Assembly (NCBI GenBank): GCA_024275165.1
Contig: JAJRZQ010000012.1
Span: 209,077-273,076, forward strand
Length of the DNA stretch: 64,000 bases
Direction of reading: 5' to 3'
From: a bacterium
GTDB taxonomy: Bacteria > SAR324 > XYD2-FULL-50-16
The position numbers were made by a program, and so were the translations under genes. This document shows, piece after piece, positions 8,059 to 16,761 of this stretch (position 1 is its first letter; every line of letters begins with the position of its first letter). The notes beneath the pieces are model-generated. The model searched no databases. It was not told the origin of the DNA and worked only from the letters and a program-made list of their open reading frames with translations.

Positions 8059-9857
8059 GGCCCTTCCCAAGCGAGTCGGAACCCCAGGGTCGCTTTTTCC
8101 TCCCCTCGCTGGACAAAACTGCGTTTCGAGCAGCGCAGGGCAGAGGAACCGTCGAACCAACTCCCGCCGCGTTTGACTTGAAACAAGCGGTCACCTTGCA
8201 GGGTGGGGTTTTGGGGCGGTAAGAGATCGTAGGCGCGCTCGTTCCAGCTATCGGCAACCAGTTCTTCAACATTGCCGCTCAAGTCATAAAATCCCAATAA
8301 GTTGGGGGCAAAGAGCTTGACAGGGACAGGGCCTTTCCATTTCCCTCCAAAATGATGAAAGCGCCGACCTTTTTTGATCATCGAATATTGGGCAATGCCC
8401 GTGGCTTGCGCGTTAAAGGCCATCCAGTCGGGTCGGGCAATATTTTTCCCATTGCCGAAGCGCACTTTTCTGCCCAGCTGCCTACAGGCATACTCCCACT
8501 CCGCTTCACTAGGCAGGCGCAAGGCCCATCCCGTTTTTGATTTTGCCTCTTGCACAAAGGCATTGATCTCTTGAGGGGTGAGATGATCAACCGGCTTTTG
8601 TAGATTTTTTGCGTTAAAGCCTAGATTTTGCTTTCGCAAAGTGAGCCATTGTTCTTGCGTGAGCTCGGTTTCAGCGAGCCAGTAATCCTTGAGGCAAACA
8701 GGGTGCGGTTTGGAGGGGAACCCTTGGGTCTCCCTAAAGAGGTCGCCCATTTGATAACAACCCTGGGGAACCTCGATAAAGGTGAGGCCTAGGTATTGTT
8801 CTGTTCTTCTAGGAAAAGTCATGCCCGCAAACTCAGCCGGTTCGAATTGGCTTCGCCGAAAGAGCCCCAAGCTGAGTTCGGCGTCATTAAAATAGGTTTG
8901 CCTTAAATTGGACTCCATAAAGGCAACCTCCCCTTTGATTTGGGAAAAATCAGCGCCTTTTAGGTTAACTTGCTTGAAACTACTTTGACTAAAGCGGCTA
9001 TGGCTAAAATTCGCTTGGGGCATTTGCAGGTTGGCAAACACCCCTTGCTCGATCATCGAGCCTTGAAAGTTTGGTTGAGCAAAACTGGCTTGGGTGAAAT
9101 CGACTTTGGTCAAATGTGAATCAATAAAGCTTGCCTGACGGAGGTCGGCCTGCTGAAAACTCGTATGCGCCAGCCTAGCTTGGTCGAATTTAGCTCCCGT
9201 AAGCTTAGATCCTTTAAAACTAACATTGGAGAGGTCGGCTTTGGTAAAATCGGCTTGACTTAAGTCTAAATATTCCAATTTGAGGCCCGAGAGGTTGGTT
9301 TGGATAAATTGGGCTCCCTTTAAATCGGCAAAGGAAAAATGAACCGCAATCAGTTGACTTTTTGAAAAATCAGCCCCCCTTAAATTCCCGTTTGAAAAAT
9401 TCGCCCCCTTGAGCTTAGCCCGTTTAAACTGAGCTTGGGATAGATCAAGCTTAGAGAAGTTTGCCCCTTCTAAGTTGGTGTCGTTAAAAATCGTTTTTCT
9501 GAGTTTCGCTTGATGCAACCAGGCGTAGCGCACATTGCTTTTTGTAAAGTCCGCCCCTTCGAGTTGAGCGTCGCGAAAGTCGGTTTGCAGCAAGTCGGCC
9601 TCGACAAATTTTGCCTTTCTTAAATCGGCTCGACGAAATTGGGTTTCTTGTAGGGAGGCATGGCTAAAATCTTGTTCTACCAGTTGCCAATCGGAAAAAT
9701 TGTATTCTTGGAGGTTGCCCTGGGGGACTCCCGAACTTCTTAAACCAAGCGCGATATGGGCTTGGCAAGCTGCCAACAAGATTAGAGGCAGTAATAAAGA
9801 GCTTCTTTTCCAGCGGTTTTGCCGTGAGGTTAAGATGGGGTACGAGAAAGGGACCAA
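8055..9857 (-). CDS. Pentapeptide-repeat / SUMF1-like lipoprotein
   Basis: This 600-residue predicted lipoprotein has a hydrophobic signal and lipobox LAAC with Cys31. Residues ~50-335 are pentapeptide repeats of the A(D/N)LXX type (for example LKGANF, LRGADF, LKGAQF), which fold as a square beta-helix. Residues ~350-600 match the formylglycine-generating-enzyme-like (SUMF1) fold, with LPSEAEWEYACR, LSGNVEE and KRGGSWFDG. The double-cysteine active site of true formylglycine-generating enzymes is absent; only the Cys in LRCSKRS remains, so a structural or binding role is more likely than oxidase activity. The start is TTG at 9857, preceded by GAGG. It is coupled to the downstream beta-barrel gene by ATGA. 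Confidence 0.85.
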   Translation of the reverse strand: MVPFSYPILTSRQNRWKRSSLLLPLILLAACQAHIALGLRSSGVPQGNLQEYNFSDWQLVEQDFSHASLQETQFRRADLRKAKFVEADLLQTDFRDAQLEGADFTKSNVRYAWLHQAKLRKTIFNDTNLEGANFSKLDLSQAQFKRAKLKGANFSNGNLRGADFSKSQLIAVHFSFADLKGAQFIQTNLSGLKLEYLDLSQADFTKADLSNVSFKGSKLTGAKFDQARLAHTSFQQADLRQASFIDSHLTKVDFTQASFAQPNFQGSMIEQGVFANLQMPQANFSHSRFSQSSFKQVNLKGADFSQIKGEVAFMESNLRQTYFNDAELSLGLFRRSQFEPAEFAGMTFPRRTEQYLGLTFIEVPQGCYQMGDLFRETQGFPSKPHPVCLKDYWLAETELTQEQWLTLRKQNLGFNAKNLQKPVDHLTPQEINAFVQEAKSKTGWALRLPSEAEWEYACRQLGRKVRFGNGKNIARPDWMAFNAQATGIAQYSMIKKGRRFHHFGGKWKGPVPVKLFAPNLLGFYDLSGNVEELVADSWNERAYDLLPPQNPTLQGDRLFQVKRGGSWFDGSSALRCSKRSFVQRGEEKATLGFRLAWEGP

Positions 9858-9968
9858 GGGAACCTCATACGATAAAAGGGCTCTCTGGATGAGCAGAGAT
9901 TTTTCAAAGACCGTTTGTCGAAGCGGGCGCGGGCGCTAGTATGCTTTTTGGACAAAGAATACCGCGTC

Positions 9969-10001
9969 ATCGCGCAAAGACGGATGCGTATCGCGCAAAG
10001 A
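9969..10001. repeat. 12-bp direct repeat, 21-bp period
   Basis: The 12-mer ATCGCGCAAAGA occurs twice with a 21-base period. The spacing puts both copies on the same face of the helix and could bind a regulator, but the count is only two and the function is unknown. Confidence 0.4.
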
Positions 10002-10115
10002 ATATACAATTGATGTGCCATAAAAAGCATGAAGATGATTTAACCGAAGCTTTTTGCCCAGAGGGGTTGCAAAGGGAAATCAAACCGGGCAGGGGGATGA
10101 AATGGGTTCAATTTC

Positions 10116-10144
10116 TTGTCAAGTTTTGCGCTAAAGAGTATTAG
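10116..10144 (+). promoter_or_regulatory. Candidate sigma-70 promoter
   Basis: TTGTCA and TATTAG are separated by 17 bases, 73 bases upstream of the gene at 10218. It has one mismatch in the -35 box and two in the -10 box. Confidence 0.45.
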
Positions 10145-10217
10145 GGAGAATCAAGGAACGATCAAACTCGCATCCGAATCATCTTATTTTTGAACAACCC
10201 TTTAATAAAAGGTTCCC

Positions 10218-11093
10218 ATGTCAACTGGTACTGAGAAGAAAAAAGCTCGTTTTCCCATTGTTATTGCCTTTGTTTTGCTGCTCGGCGCGGTAAGCTTGCT
10301 GAAAAACGCTGTTTTAGAACCCTTTCCCAAATTAGAACAACGAATTATTTCAGATTCTGCGGATCAAGAATACGATAAGGTGTTGGAAGAGGTGCATAAG
10401 GTGCGCGAACATTATCCGGAGCGCTATTGGGAAACTCAATTGGGTTATTTTCACGCAAAAGCCTTGGCCGCAAAAGACAAGCCCCAAGAAAGCTTAAATC
10501 AAATTGAGGAATATATAAAAAAAACGACCCATGAACTCTATAGCGAAACCCTCAGGTTGCAAGCCGATGATTTGCTCACCTTGGGACGAACTCAAGACGC
10601 CTTGGTGATCTTGGTGAAGTTGTACCAGGCCGCGCCTTTGAGAAATCTCAATTTTTTAGATGAAATGGCTCAACTGGACGCAAACTTTGATCCGAAAGCC
10701 TACTTAGACCCAAAAACAGAGCAACTCGCTTACGATGTCGTTGCGGCCTATCAACAAAATCACGGAAAGCACAAAAACTGGGATGGCTGGGTTCAGTTGC
10801 CCCAAAAAAGCCCCGTACACCTAAGCCAAAGCCTTTATTTTCAAGTCAAGCAGGTTCAAGTGGTCCCGCAAGGCCAGGAGAGTAAAGTAACCGGGGTTAT
10901 TGAAAGCAAAATCAAATTGAAGAATTTAGGGGTTCGGGTGCAGGGCCGCAATGCGAAGAATTTGTTTTTGGATGAACAAGATTGCATGATTGGCGTGGTC
11001 CAAAAAAATCAAGGGAAACCCTTTACCTGCATGCTTCAAGACCCAGGCCCCATCAAGCGGGTACAGTTTTCCGAAGTCAAATACGAGCACTAA
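10218..11093 (+). CDS. Membrane-anchored helical-repeat protein, unknown
   Basis: I do not recognise a named family. The 291-residue protein has a short basic N-terminus (EKKKAR), one membrane segment at about residues 12-31, and then a helical region (residues ~40-160) with TPR-like spacing and Ala/Leu/Tyr-rich helices. The C-terminal ~90 residues look like a beta-rich domain containing two cysteines (DEQDCM and FTCML) that could form a disulfide. The topology suggests an inner-membrane anchor with the bulk in the periplasm. It stands alone, convergent with the response-regulator gene, and a promoter-like sequence lies upstream. Confidence 0.6.
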   Translation: MSTGTEKKKARFPIVIAFVLLLGAVSLLKNAVLEPFPKLEQRIISDSADQEYDKVLEEVHKVREHYPERYWETQLGYFHAKALAAKDKPQESLNQIEEYIKKTTHELYSETLRLQADDLLTLGRTQDALVILVKLYQAAPLRNLNFLDEMAQLDANFDPKAYLDPKTEQLAYDVVAAYQQNHGKHKNWDGWVQLPQKSPVHLSQSLYFQVKQVQVVPQGQESKVTGVIESKIKLKNLGVRVQGRNAKNLFLDEQDCMIGVVQKNQGKPFTCMLQDPGPIKRVQFSEVKYEH

Positions 11094-11108
11094 TACCCTA
11101 TAGAGGCT

Positions 11109-11573
11109 TTAAAAAATTTTCAGGGTGCGCTTGATTTCTAGGGTGCGCTCTAAAAAGACCATGCGCAGCCACGCCTTGAGTTGCAAGGTAAAGGCGAAAT
11201 AATTCATTTCATCTTTAGCGATAAAACCCATGGCCCCCTTTCTAAAAGCCTCTTTTTTTTCATCCACACTGGAAGAAAGAAAGCAGAAAAAGCTGAAGGG
11301 GTGTTTTTTTAGGTACTGTTTTCTAAACAGGGCCAAGAGGCCAAATCCATCCATGACGGGCATATTGATATCGGCTAAGATAATATCGGGCTGGGTTTTA
11401 TCCATCAGCAAAGCGGCTTCTTTTCCATTGGCCGCTTCCAAAACTTGACAATTCAGATGCTTGTTGGCTTTGGCCTTTGCAAAATATTTAACCATCAACT
11501 TGCGGGTTGGTTCATTGTCTTCAACGATCAGGACTTTTTGGGTCCACTTCGTGGGGGAGGTTGATTTGGCCAT
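11109..11573 (-). CDS. Stand-alone response regulator receiver domain
   Basis: This is a 154-residue CheY-like protein consisting almost entirely of one receiver domain. The acidic pocket (Glu18-Asp19), phospho-acceptor Asp68 in ILADINMPVMDG, switch Ser in CFLSSS and the conserved Lys in FIAKDE are all visible. It has no output domain; the C-terminal ~25 residues are a basic helix. No histidine kinase is adjacent. It is divergent from the large cyclic-nucleotide-binding-like gene at 11705, which could be a functional partner, but that is only inference from position. Confidence 0.9.
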   Translation of the reverse strand: MAKSTSPTKWTQKVLIVEDNEPTRKLMVKYFAKAKANKHLNCQVLEAANGKEAALLMDKTQPDIILADINMPVMDGFGLLALFRKQYLKKHPFSFFCFLSSSVDEKKEAFRKGAMGFIAKDEMNYFAFTLQLKAWLRMVFLERTLEIKRTLKIF

Positions 11574-11618
11574 GGGTTGCTCATTTTATTGGTTCTATCC
11601 GGTTTTTACCATATTGCT

Positions 11619-11647
11619 TTGAATCAATAAAGCAAATAGGGTAGAAT
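11619..11647 (+). promoter_or_regulatory. Candidate sigma-70 promoter
   Basis: TTGAAT and TAGAAT are separated by 17 bases, about 58 bases upstream of the ATG at 11705. Each box is one to two bases off consensus, which makes this one of the better promoter matches in the window. Confidence 0.55.
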
Positions 11648-11704
11648 ACCCAGAATGGAAAGAGAGTCGTTGCAGGTAAATCCTATAAGGATACAGGGGT
11701 CAGC

Positions 11705-14548
11705 ATGAGTTGGGATGTCAATCGATATTATCAGGTTCCTCAGGGGGGAGAAGAAGCGAAAAAGCTCGTCGAGAGTCTTTTGCAAAGTTACCCCTTGACG
11801 AAAGTCGCCTTTGAAATATTAGGCTCATCCCTGATTGATCAATCCTCTTTCGCCTACATTGGGGAGGGGAAAGACATCATTACCCAAGGGGAAAAGGGTA
11901 AAGACCTCTACTTGGTCTGCTTGAACCCCGTGCAGGTTTTAGTGGATGGGGGGGTGGTCGTTACGATGGATTCGCCTGTTTTATTGGGGGATAAGGCCTT
12001 GATCTGGCCTGATTCTACCCGTGCGGCAACGATCCGGGTTCCTGCTAAAATGCGGGCCTTGGTGATTAAAATTCCCATGGGGTTGTTTTTGAGAGATTTT
12101 ACCTATGCCGAAATTTCCGATACCAGTTTTAAGCGGGAAAAAGATATTTATTTAGGTCTCTTTCAAGAGATTCAAGCTCGACTTTTCAGCTATGTGCCGG
12201 AGCAAAAAAATCTCTTTGAAAGTATCAACAGCACGATTTTAGGGCTGAACCGAAAATTTATCGCCCAACTTTTAGAAAAGGGAGAAGAGCTTTTTTGGCC
12301 GGAAGACGCCTGGGTGAGCCTGCAAAATTTTTTGCAGAGTAAATTTGAGTTTTACCCGCCGAAGGGGGAAAAACTAACCGTCGCTAATTTTAAACCCCTG
12401 TTGCAGGCGCACTTTAATACCCGCTATCGGCTTGGTTCTCTACCGGGGAATGAAGCGGAGAAGGTGGCTAAAAGACAAATGTTGTGGAATAGCTGGATTG
12501 CCCAAGCGGCAACCCACTTAGTGGGCAGTCTGCCGCAAAAAAATCTCAGTTTTTCCTTAAAGGATATTCAACTTTTTAATCCCCTCAATTACCAGGCTTC
12601 CATGAAAACTCTCATGGAACGGGTCGAGAACTTTTTTCCCCCTAGAGCCAAAGCGGTTCAAAAAGGGGATATCAGTGATTATTTGAAGTCCGGTGAGCAA
12701 AGCGGAGAGGTTGACCTCCATGCCTATCAGGCATATTTATGCAAGCATTACTACTTGAAATATCCCCAACGGGTGATCGCCATGCTGGCTCAATCCTGCG
12801 CCAGGATCGCCGCGGAGTGCGAAAACGGATTCAACAAGGCCCTCGCTAAGATACGCCAGTACGATGAAAGCACCCAGCATTATAAATCCACGGTACAAGA
12901 GGCAACAACCAAGGAACTCGAGCCCAAGGTGGTACAAGCCCACTTGAATCAACTTTTGCGCGGATTCAACAAGTTGGCGCAAAATCGGGTCGGCGTGGGG
13001 GAGGTGCCTTTGGGAGAAACTCATTATGTTCCCGCCTTAAGCGGGAAATTGCCCGAAGTGGCTGCCACGGGCTCAACCAAGCATGTGCAGGAATCTATTT
13101 CGGTCGCCTATCGAGAATTGTTGGAACATTTGGGCTTAGTCCAGGAGCCCTTGGGACTGGGGCCCCTCATTGAAAGAGTTCAACTTATGAGCGGTTTGCC
13201 CGGGAACCGCGTCCCCGCCTCAGAGTTGACAAAAAATTATTTTATCCCCCTTGGCAAGGGGATTCAGTTGAAATGCAATGATGTGTTTATTGAAAACGCC
13301 CAGCCCGGTGGTTTTTATGGGGGGGAGGGCTGGTTGCCGGTTGAGGAGGGAGCGGATCAACCCTATTTAAATCTACCGGAACGCAAAAAAGACGGTTTGG
13401 TGGATCAAGGGCATCTTTTTTTGGTGATTCCCAATTTGGATTTGAGCAAAACCCACATCAACGAAGAAAAGTTTGACACAGAGACCTTGCCTTGGTGGGT
13501 TTGGCTGAAAGATCGCATGATTCGTGAACTGCTGACCCTTACCAAAAACCGAGACCAACTTTTAGAGCGCTGCTTAAGCTTAGAAGAAGCCTTGAGCTTA
13601 GATGAAAAGGTAGCGGGGCTGGAAGAAAACGAAAACCCCTTGGGCGAAAACGAAGCGGAGCAGATTAAGGCATTGCTCACGCAACTTGCCGACTTTACTT
13701 GGGAAGAGCCGGGACTGAGTTCCAAAGAAGTGACCCGCCGCCTTTATGAGCATCTCGTTATCCAGGCGAAAACAGAAAACCCGGAGCATTCCGACGACCA
13801 GATTCAAAACCATTGTTATACTCGCTTTCGCTTTTTCTTAAGTGAAATGGTGCGGCTCTTAAATCAACCAGATAAGAGCGAAGAAGAAAAGGTCGATCAG
13901 GTGGACTATAGCCCTGTGGCGACGGTTCTCCATCATCGCTTGGCGCGGCTTTTGGAAGAAGAGGAGATCGAGCAGGCAAAACAATGGGTGCAAACCGATG
14001 GATCAAGTTTGGAGATTGATTTAAAAGAGATTCTTGCCACACAAAAGACCCTGGAAAAAAAGAAGAAGATTTTTCGGTTGATCCAAGGGAATCTAGAGCA
14101 AGAAGTTCTGAAATTGCGCAGGCAACGGCGCCGCTTGGAAGAGCGGTTTGTGATCGTCGCCTCTGGGCAGCAGGGGGAAAAAGCCAAAGAACTGCAAAAG
14201 AAATTTATCCAAGAGCAGGTGGAAAAATTAGATAAATTGTTGTCGAAAGGGCTGCAAAGCGAGTTGAGTTCAGGTGAGGAAAGGCAAGATATTGAGGCAG
14301 CGTCCGCTGACACCCCGGAATCGGTCGCGACCGAGGGAGAAGAAGAGTTGGAATTGAGCCTAGACGATTTAGGTAAAGGGGGGTTGGATGACGATGACTT
14401 AGAAGGTGATTTAGGGGAAGGAGGATTGGACGAGGATGACTTAGAAGGTGATTTAGGGGAAGGAGGATTGGACGAGGATGACTTAGAAGGTGATTTAGGG
14501 GAAGGAGGATTGGACGACGCGGCCCTGGAAGAGGGCTTAGCCGAATAG
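11705..14548 (+). CDS. Cyclic-nucleotide-binding-like large protein with acidic repeats
   Basis: This is a 947-residue cytoplasmic protein of unknown function. Residues ~50-140 look like a cyclic-nucleotide-binding beta-roll (IGEGKDIITQGEKGKDLYLV, then PVLLGDKALI and TRAATIR), as in proteins of the CRP/PKA type. No DNA-binding or kinase domain follows; instead there is a long, mainly helical body with coiled-coil segments near residues 780-860. The tail, from about residue 885, is four units of the acidic 14-mer GDLGEGGLDEDDLE. It has its own promoter-like sequence and is divergent from a receiver-domain gene. It may be a signalling scaffold, but that is inference. Confidence 0.65.
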   Translation: MSWDVNRYYQVPQGGEEAKKLVESLLQSYPLTKVAFEILGSSLIDQSSFAYIGEGKDIITQGEKGKDLYLVCLNPVQVLVDGGVVVTMDSPVLLGDKALIWPDSTRAATIRVPAKMRALVIKIPMGLFLRDFTYAEISDTSFKREKDIYLGLFQEIQARLFSYVPEQKNLFESINSTILGLNRKFIAQLLEKGEELFWPEDAWVSLQNFLQSKFEFYPPKGEKLTVANFKPLLQAHFNTRYRLGSLPGNEAEKVAKRQMLWNSWIAQAATHLVGSLPQKNLSFSLKDIQLFNPLNYQASMKTLMERVENFFPPRAKAVQKGDISDYLKSGEQSGEVDLHAYQAYLCKHYYLKYPQRVIAMLAQSCARIAAECENGFNKALAKIRQYDESTQHYKSTVQEATTKELEPKVVQAHLNQLLRGFNKLAQNRVGVGEVPLGETHYVPALSGKLPEVAATGSTKHVQESISVAYRELLEHLGLVQEPLGLGPLIERVQLMSGLPGNRVPASELTKNYFIPLGKGIQLKCNDVFIENAQPGGFYGGEGWLPVEEGADQPYLNLPERKKDGLVDQGHLFLVIPNLDLSKTHINEEKFDTETLPWWVWLKDRMIRELLTLTKNRDQLLERCLSLEEALSLDEKVAGLEENENPLGENEAEQIKALLTQLADFTWEEPGLSSKEVTRRLYEHLVIQAKTENPEHSDDQIQNHCYTRFRFFLSEMVRLLNQPDKSEEEKVDQVDYSPVATVLHHRLARLLEEEEIEQAKQWVQTDGSSLEIDLKEILATQKTLEKKKKIFRLIQGNLEQEVLKLRRQRRRLEERFVIVASGQQGEKAKELQKKFIQEQVEKLDKLLSKGLQSELSSGEERQDIEAASADTPESVATEGEEELELSLDDLGKGGLDDDDLEGDLGEGGLDEDDLEGDLGEGGLDEDDLEGDLGEGGLDDAALEEGLAE
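14366..14530 (+). repeat. 42-bp in-frame tandem repeat
   Basis: About four copies of a 42-base unit start at 14366, 14408, 14450 and 14492. Each encodes an acidic 14-residue unit at the C-terminus of the preceding gene. The middle copies are nearly identical and the first and last have diverged, so copy number probably changes by slippage or recombination. Confidence 0.9.
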
Positions 14549-14574
14549 GGGGTTTAGGCGTTCAACCCCTCGCC

Positions 14575-16761
14575 TCAAGACTTGAGCAAACGCACCGGGG
14601 TATATTTATAACTCGGTTGTTTGGATTGGGGGTCAAAATCAGGCAAGAGGATCCAGTTCACCTCTGGATAATGCATGGGCATGAAGACTTGCCCCAGGGC
14701 CACCTGAGGGCTGATCAGGCATTGCGCCCGCGCCTTGCCTTGTTTGCTTTCGACCCAGATGCTTTGACCGCTGACAAATCCTAAATTTTCCGCGTCGAGC
14801 GGGTTGACCTCCACATAGAGTTGGCGGGGAGACATTTTTTTTAAAATCGGGGCTCTCTCCGTGCGGGTGCCGGTATGCCACTGTACGGAGCTGCCTCGAC
14901 CAGTCAATAAAATCAGTGGAAAAGAGAAGCTAGCTCGACCCGCGGGGGGGAGGGGCTCTCCAAAGCAAAAATGAGCCTTGCCTTGGGGGTGAAAAAATTC
15001 GCCCTCGGCAAAGAGGCGTTTTTTTTCAACTCCCTCTGCTCGCGGTTGAGGCCATTGCACCCCGCCTTTTTGTTTTAACTCCTCGTAACCGGCAATACCG
15101 GAAAAATCACAGGGCTGGCCTTGCGAAAGCTCTTGCAGTAAAGCAAAAGTTTGTTTTGGGCTCCCAAAACGGGCGACCAAGTCGTGGAGTCCCCATGCCT
15201 GACCCAGCAGCCTAAAGATTTCAAAATCGGTTTTGGCTCCCGCTGGTTTGGGGTGGGCCGGGGCTACATGGGCGAAGCGGCGTTCTGAATTGATCAAGGT
15301 GCCCTCCTTTTCTCCCCAAGCCGCGGCAGGCAAAAAAAGATCGGCCATTTTCGCGGTTGCCGTATCCGGGTAGAGGTCTTGTACGACCAAAAAGTCCAGC
15401 TTTTCTCGTAAACGCTTCCAGCGAGCCGGATCAATCCAGGAATGGGCCGGGTTGGTGGCAATGACCCAAAGCCCTTTGATCTTCCCCGCTTCAACCTCCT
15501 CCAGGATGCCTTGGTAGTCCAAGGAGTTTTCTTGGGGAATCGAGCTTTCTTCGATTTTTAAAATCCTCGCCACCTTGCCGCGATGAGCGGAGTTGGCAAA
15601 CTCATGCCCCCCTAAAAGGTTGGTGGTGTTGGAAAAGAGCCTTGAGCCCATGGCATTGCATTGGCCCGTGATGCTGTTGGCCCCCGTGCCGGGGCGGCCT
15701 AGATTGCCGGTCATCAAAGCGAGGTTGATGAGAGCTTGGGCGACCAATACCCCTTGGTGGCTTTGGTTGACCCCCATGGTCCACCAAAAGGAGACGCGTT
15801 TTCCCTCTTGGATGCTCTCACCGAGTTCTAAGAGCAGGCTCTCATTTAAACCGGTTGCTGCCGCTACTTGGCTGAGGGGGAAGGCTTCGACAAAAGCGGC
15901 AAACTCGTTAAACCCCTGGGTATGGGCTTCAATATAGTCTTTATCAATGGCCCCCTGCCCAATCAGCCAATGGGCGAGCCCGTAAAATAGAATGAGGTCG
16001 GATTTAGGGCGCAAGGGGTAATGCGCGGTCGCTGCCTGAGCGGTTTGAGTCTTTCGCGGGTCGATTACGATGATTTTCGGGTTTTGTTGGTTGGCTAAAA
16101 CCCGCTTCCATAATATGGGATGATTGATACAGGGGTTGGCCCCGACAAAAACCAAGACATCGGATTCTTCTAAATCCTCATAACTAAAGGGAGGGGCATC
16201 GAACCCGAAGGATTGCTTATAGGCCGTTGCCGCGGTGGCCATACATTGGCGGGTGTTGCCGTCCCCGTGGAGCATGCCCATACCGAATTTGGCGAGACTG
16301 CCCAAAAAGGCCATCTCCTCGGTGACGATTTGTCCGGTACTCAAAAAGGCGTTGGCGCTGGAGCTGGCGGTCTTTTGAATCTTTTGAAATCCCTGTACGA
16401 ACAGTTCTGCCGCCCTTTCCCAAGAAATCGGTTGCAAGGAGCCGTCTGCTCGCTTCATCTGGGGTTGGCTTACCCGATCTGGCGAGTCTAAAGGGACTAA
16501 GCCTTGCCAACCCTTGGGGCACGCCTTCCCCTGGTTGACATTGAAGGCTTTATCCGGGGTTAGGTTGACGGTCTTCCCCTCTTTTTGATGGGCGATCAGG
16601 TTGCAGCCCGTGGAGCAAAATCCGCAAACCAGTTTGACCAAGGCCGTGGGTTGGAGTTTTTCTGGCAAGTTCCCCAAACCTTGATCCGACTTGGTTTGCC
16701 GCAAACTCTGGGTGAGGGGCCCCTGTTGATGAAAGAGCAGTTGTTTGAGTTTTATTTTCAT
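14575..16761 (-). CDS. nasA: Assimilatory nitrate reductase catalytic subunit
   Basis: This is a molybdopterin-guanine-dinucleotide enzyme that reduces nitrate to nitrite in the cytoplasm. Four cysteines (Cys46, 49, 53 and 81 in VCGFCSTGCN and GKACPKG) bind a [4Fe-4S] cluster. Cys173 in NTRQCMA is the expected molybdenum ligand. Other landmarks are VGANPCINHPI, GRPGTGANSITGQ and the C-terminal cofactor domain with RGSSVQWHTGTRTER. At 728 residues it lacks the extra C-terminal [2Fe-2S] domain of the longer NasA/NarB forms. Its ATG overlaps the stop of the upstream gene by 4 bases, so that iron-sulfur/membrane protein is its likely electron donor. Nitrite reductase and the transporter lie on the other strand. 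Confidence 0.95.
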   Translation of the reverse strand: MKIKLKQLLFHQQGPLTQSLRQTKSDQGLGNLPEKLQPTALVKLVCGFCSTGCNLIAHQKEGKTVNLTPDKAFNVNQGKACPKGWQGLVPLDSPDRVSQPQMKRADGSLQPISWERAAELFVQGFQKIQKTASSSANAFLSTGQIVTEEMAFLGSLAKFGMGMLHGDGNTRQCMATAATAYKQSFGFDAPPFSYEDLEESDVLVFVGANPCINHPILWKRVLANQQNPKIIVIDPRKTQTAQAATAHYPLRPKSDLILFYGLAHWLIGQGAIDKDYIEAHTQGFNEFAAFVEAFPLSQVAAATGLNESLLLELGESIQEGKRVSFWWTMGVNQSHQGVLVAQALINLALMTGNLGRPGTGANSITGQCNAMGSRLFSNTTNLLGGHEFANSAHRGKVARILKIEESSIPQENSLDYQGILEEVEAGKIKGLWVIATNPAHSWIDPARWKRLREKLDFLVVQDLYPDTATAKMADLFLPAAAWGEKEGTLINSERRFAHVAPAHPKPAGAKTDFEIFRLLGQAWGLHDLVARFGSPKQTFALLQELSQGQPCDFSGIAGYEELKQKGGVQWPQPRAEGVEKKRLFAEGEFFHPQGKAHFCFGEPLPPAGRASFSFPLILLTGRGSSVQWHTGTRTERAPILKKMSPRQLYVEVNPLDAENLGFVSGQSIWVESKQGKARAQCLISPQVALGQVFMPMHYPEVNWILLPDFDPQSKQPSYKYTPVRLLKS

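Larger units (their letters stand above)
9858..10217. other. Divergent intergenic region with direct repeats
   Basis: No coding sequence is supported in these 360 bases between divergent genes. They hold two copies of the 12-mer ATCGCGCAAAGA at 9969-9980 and 9990-10001, 21 bases apart, which is two helical turns on the same DNA face. A plausible rightward promoter lies at 10116-10144. Short open frames on both strands lack codon-use or family support. Confidence 0.6.

Noticed and set aside
14549..14569. Hairpin GGGGTT/AACCCC after the acidic-repeat gene as a terminator
   Set aside because: Only 6 base pairs and no T-run on either strand, so I did not call it.
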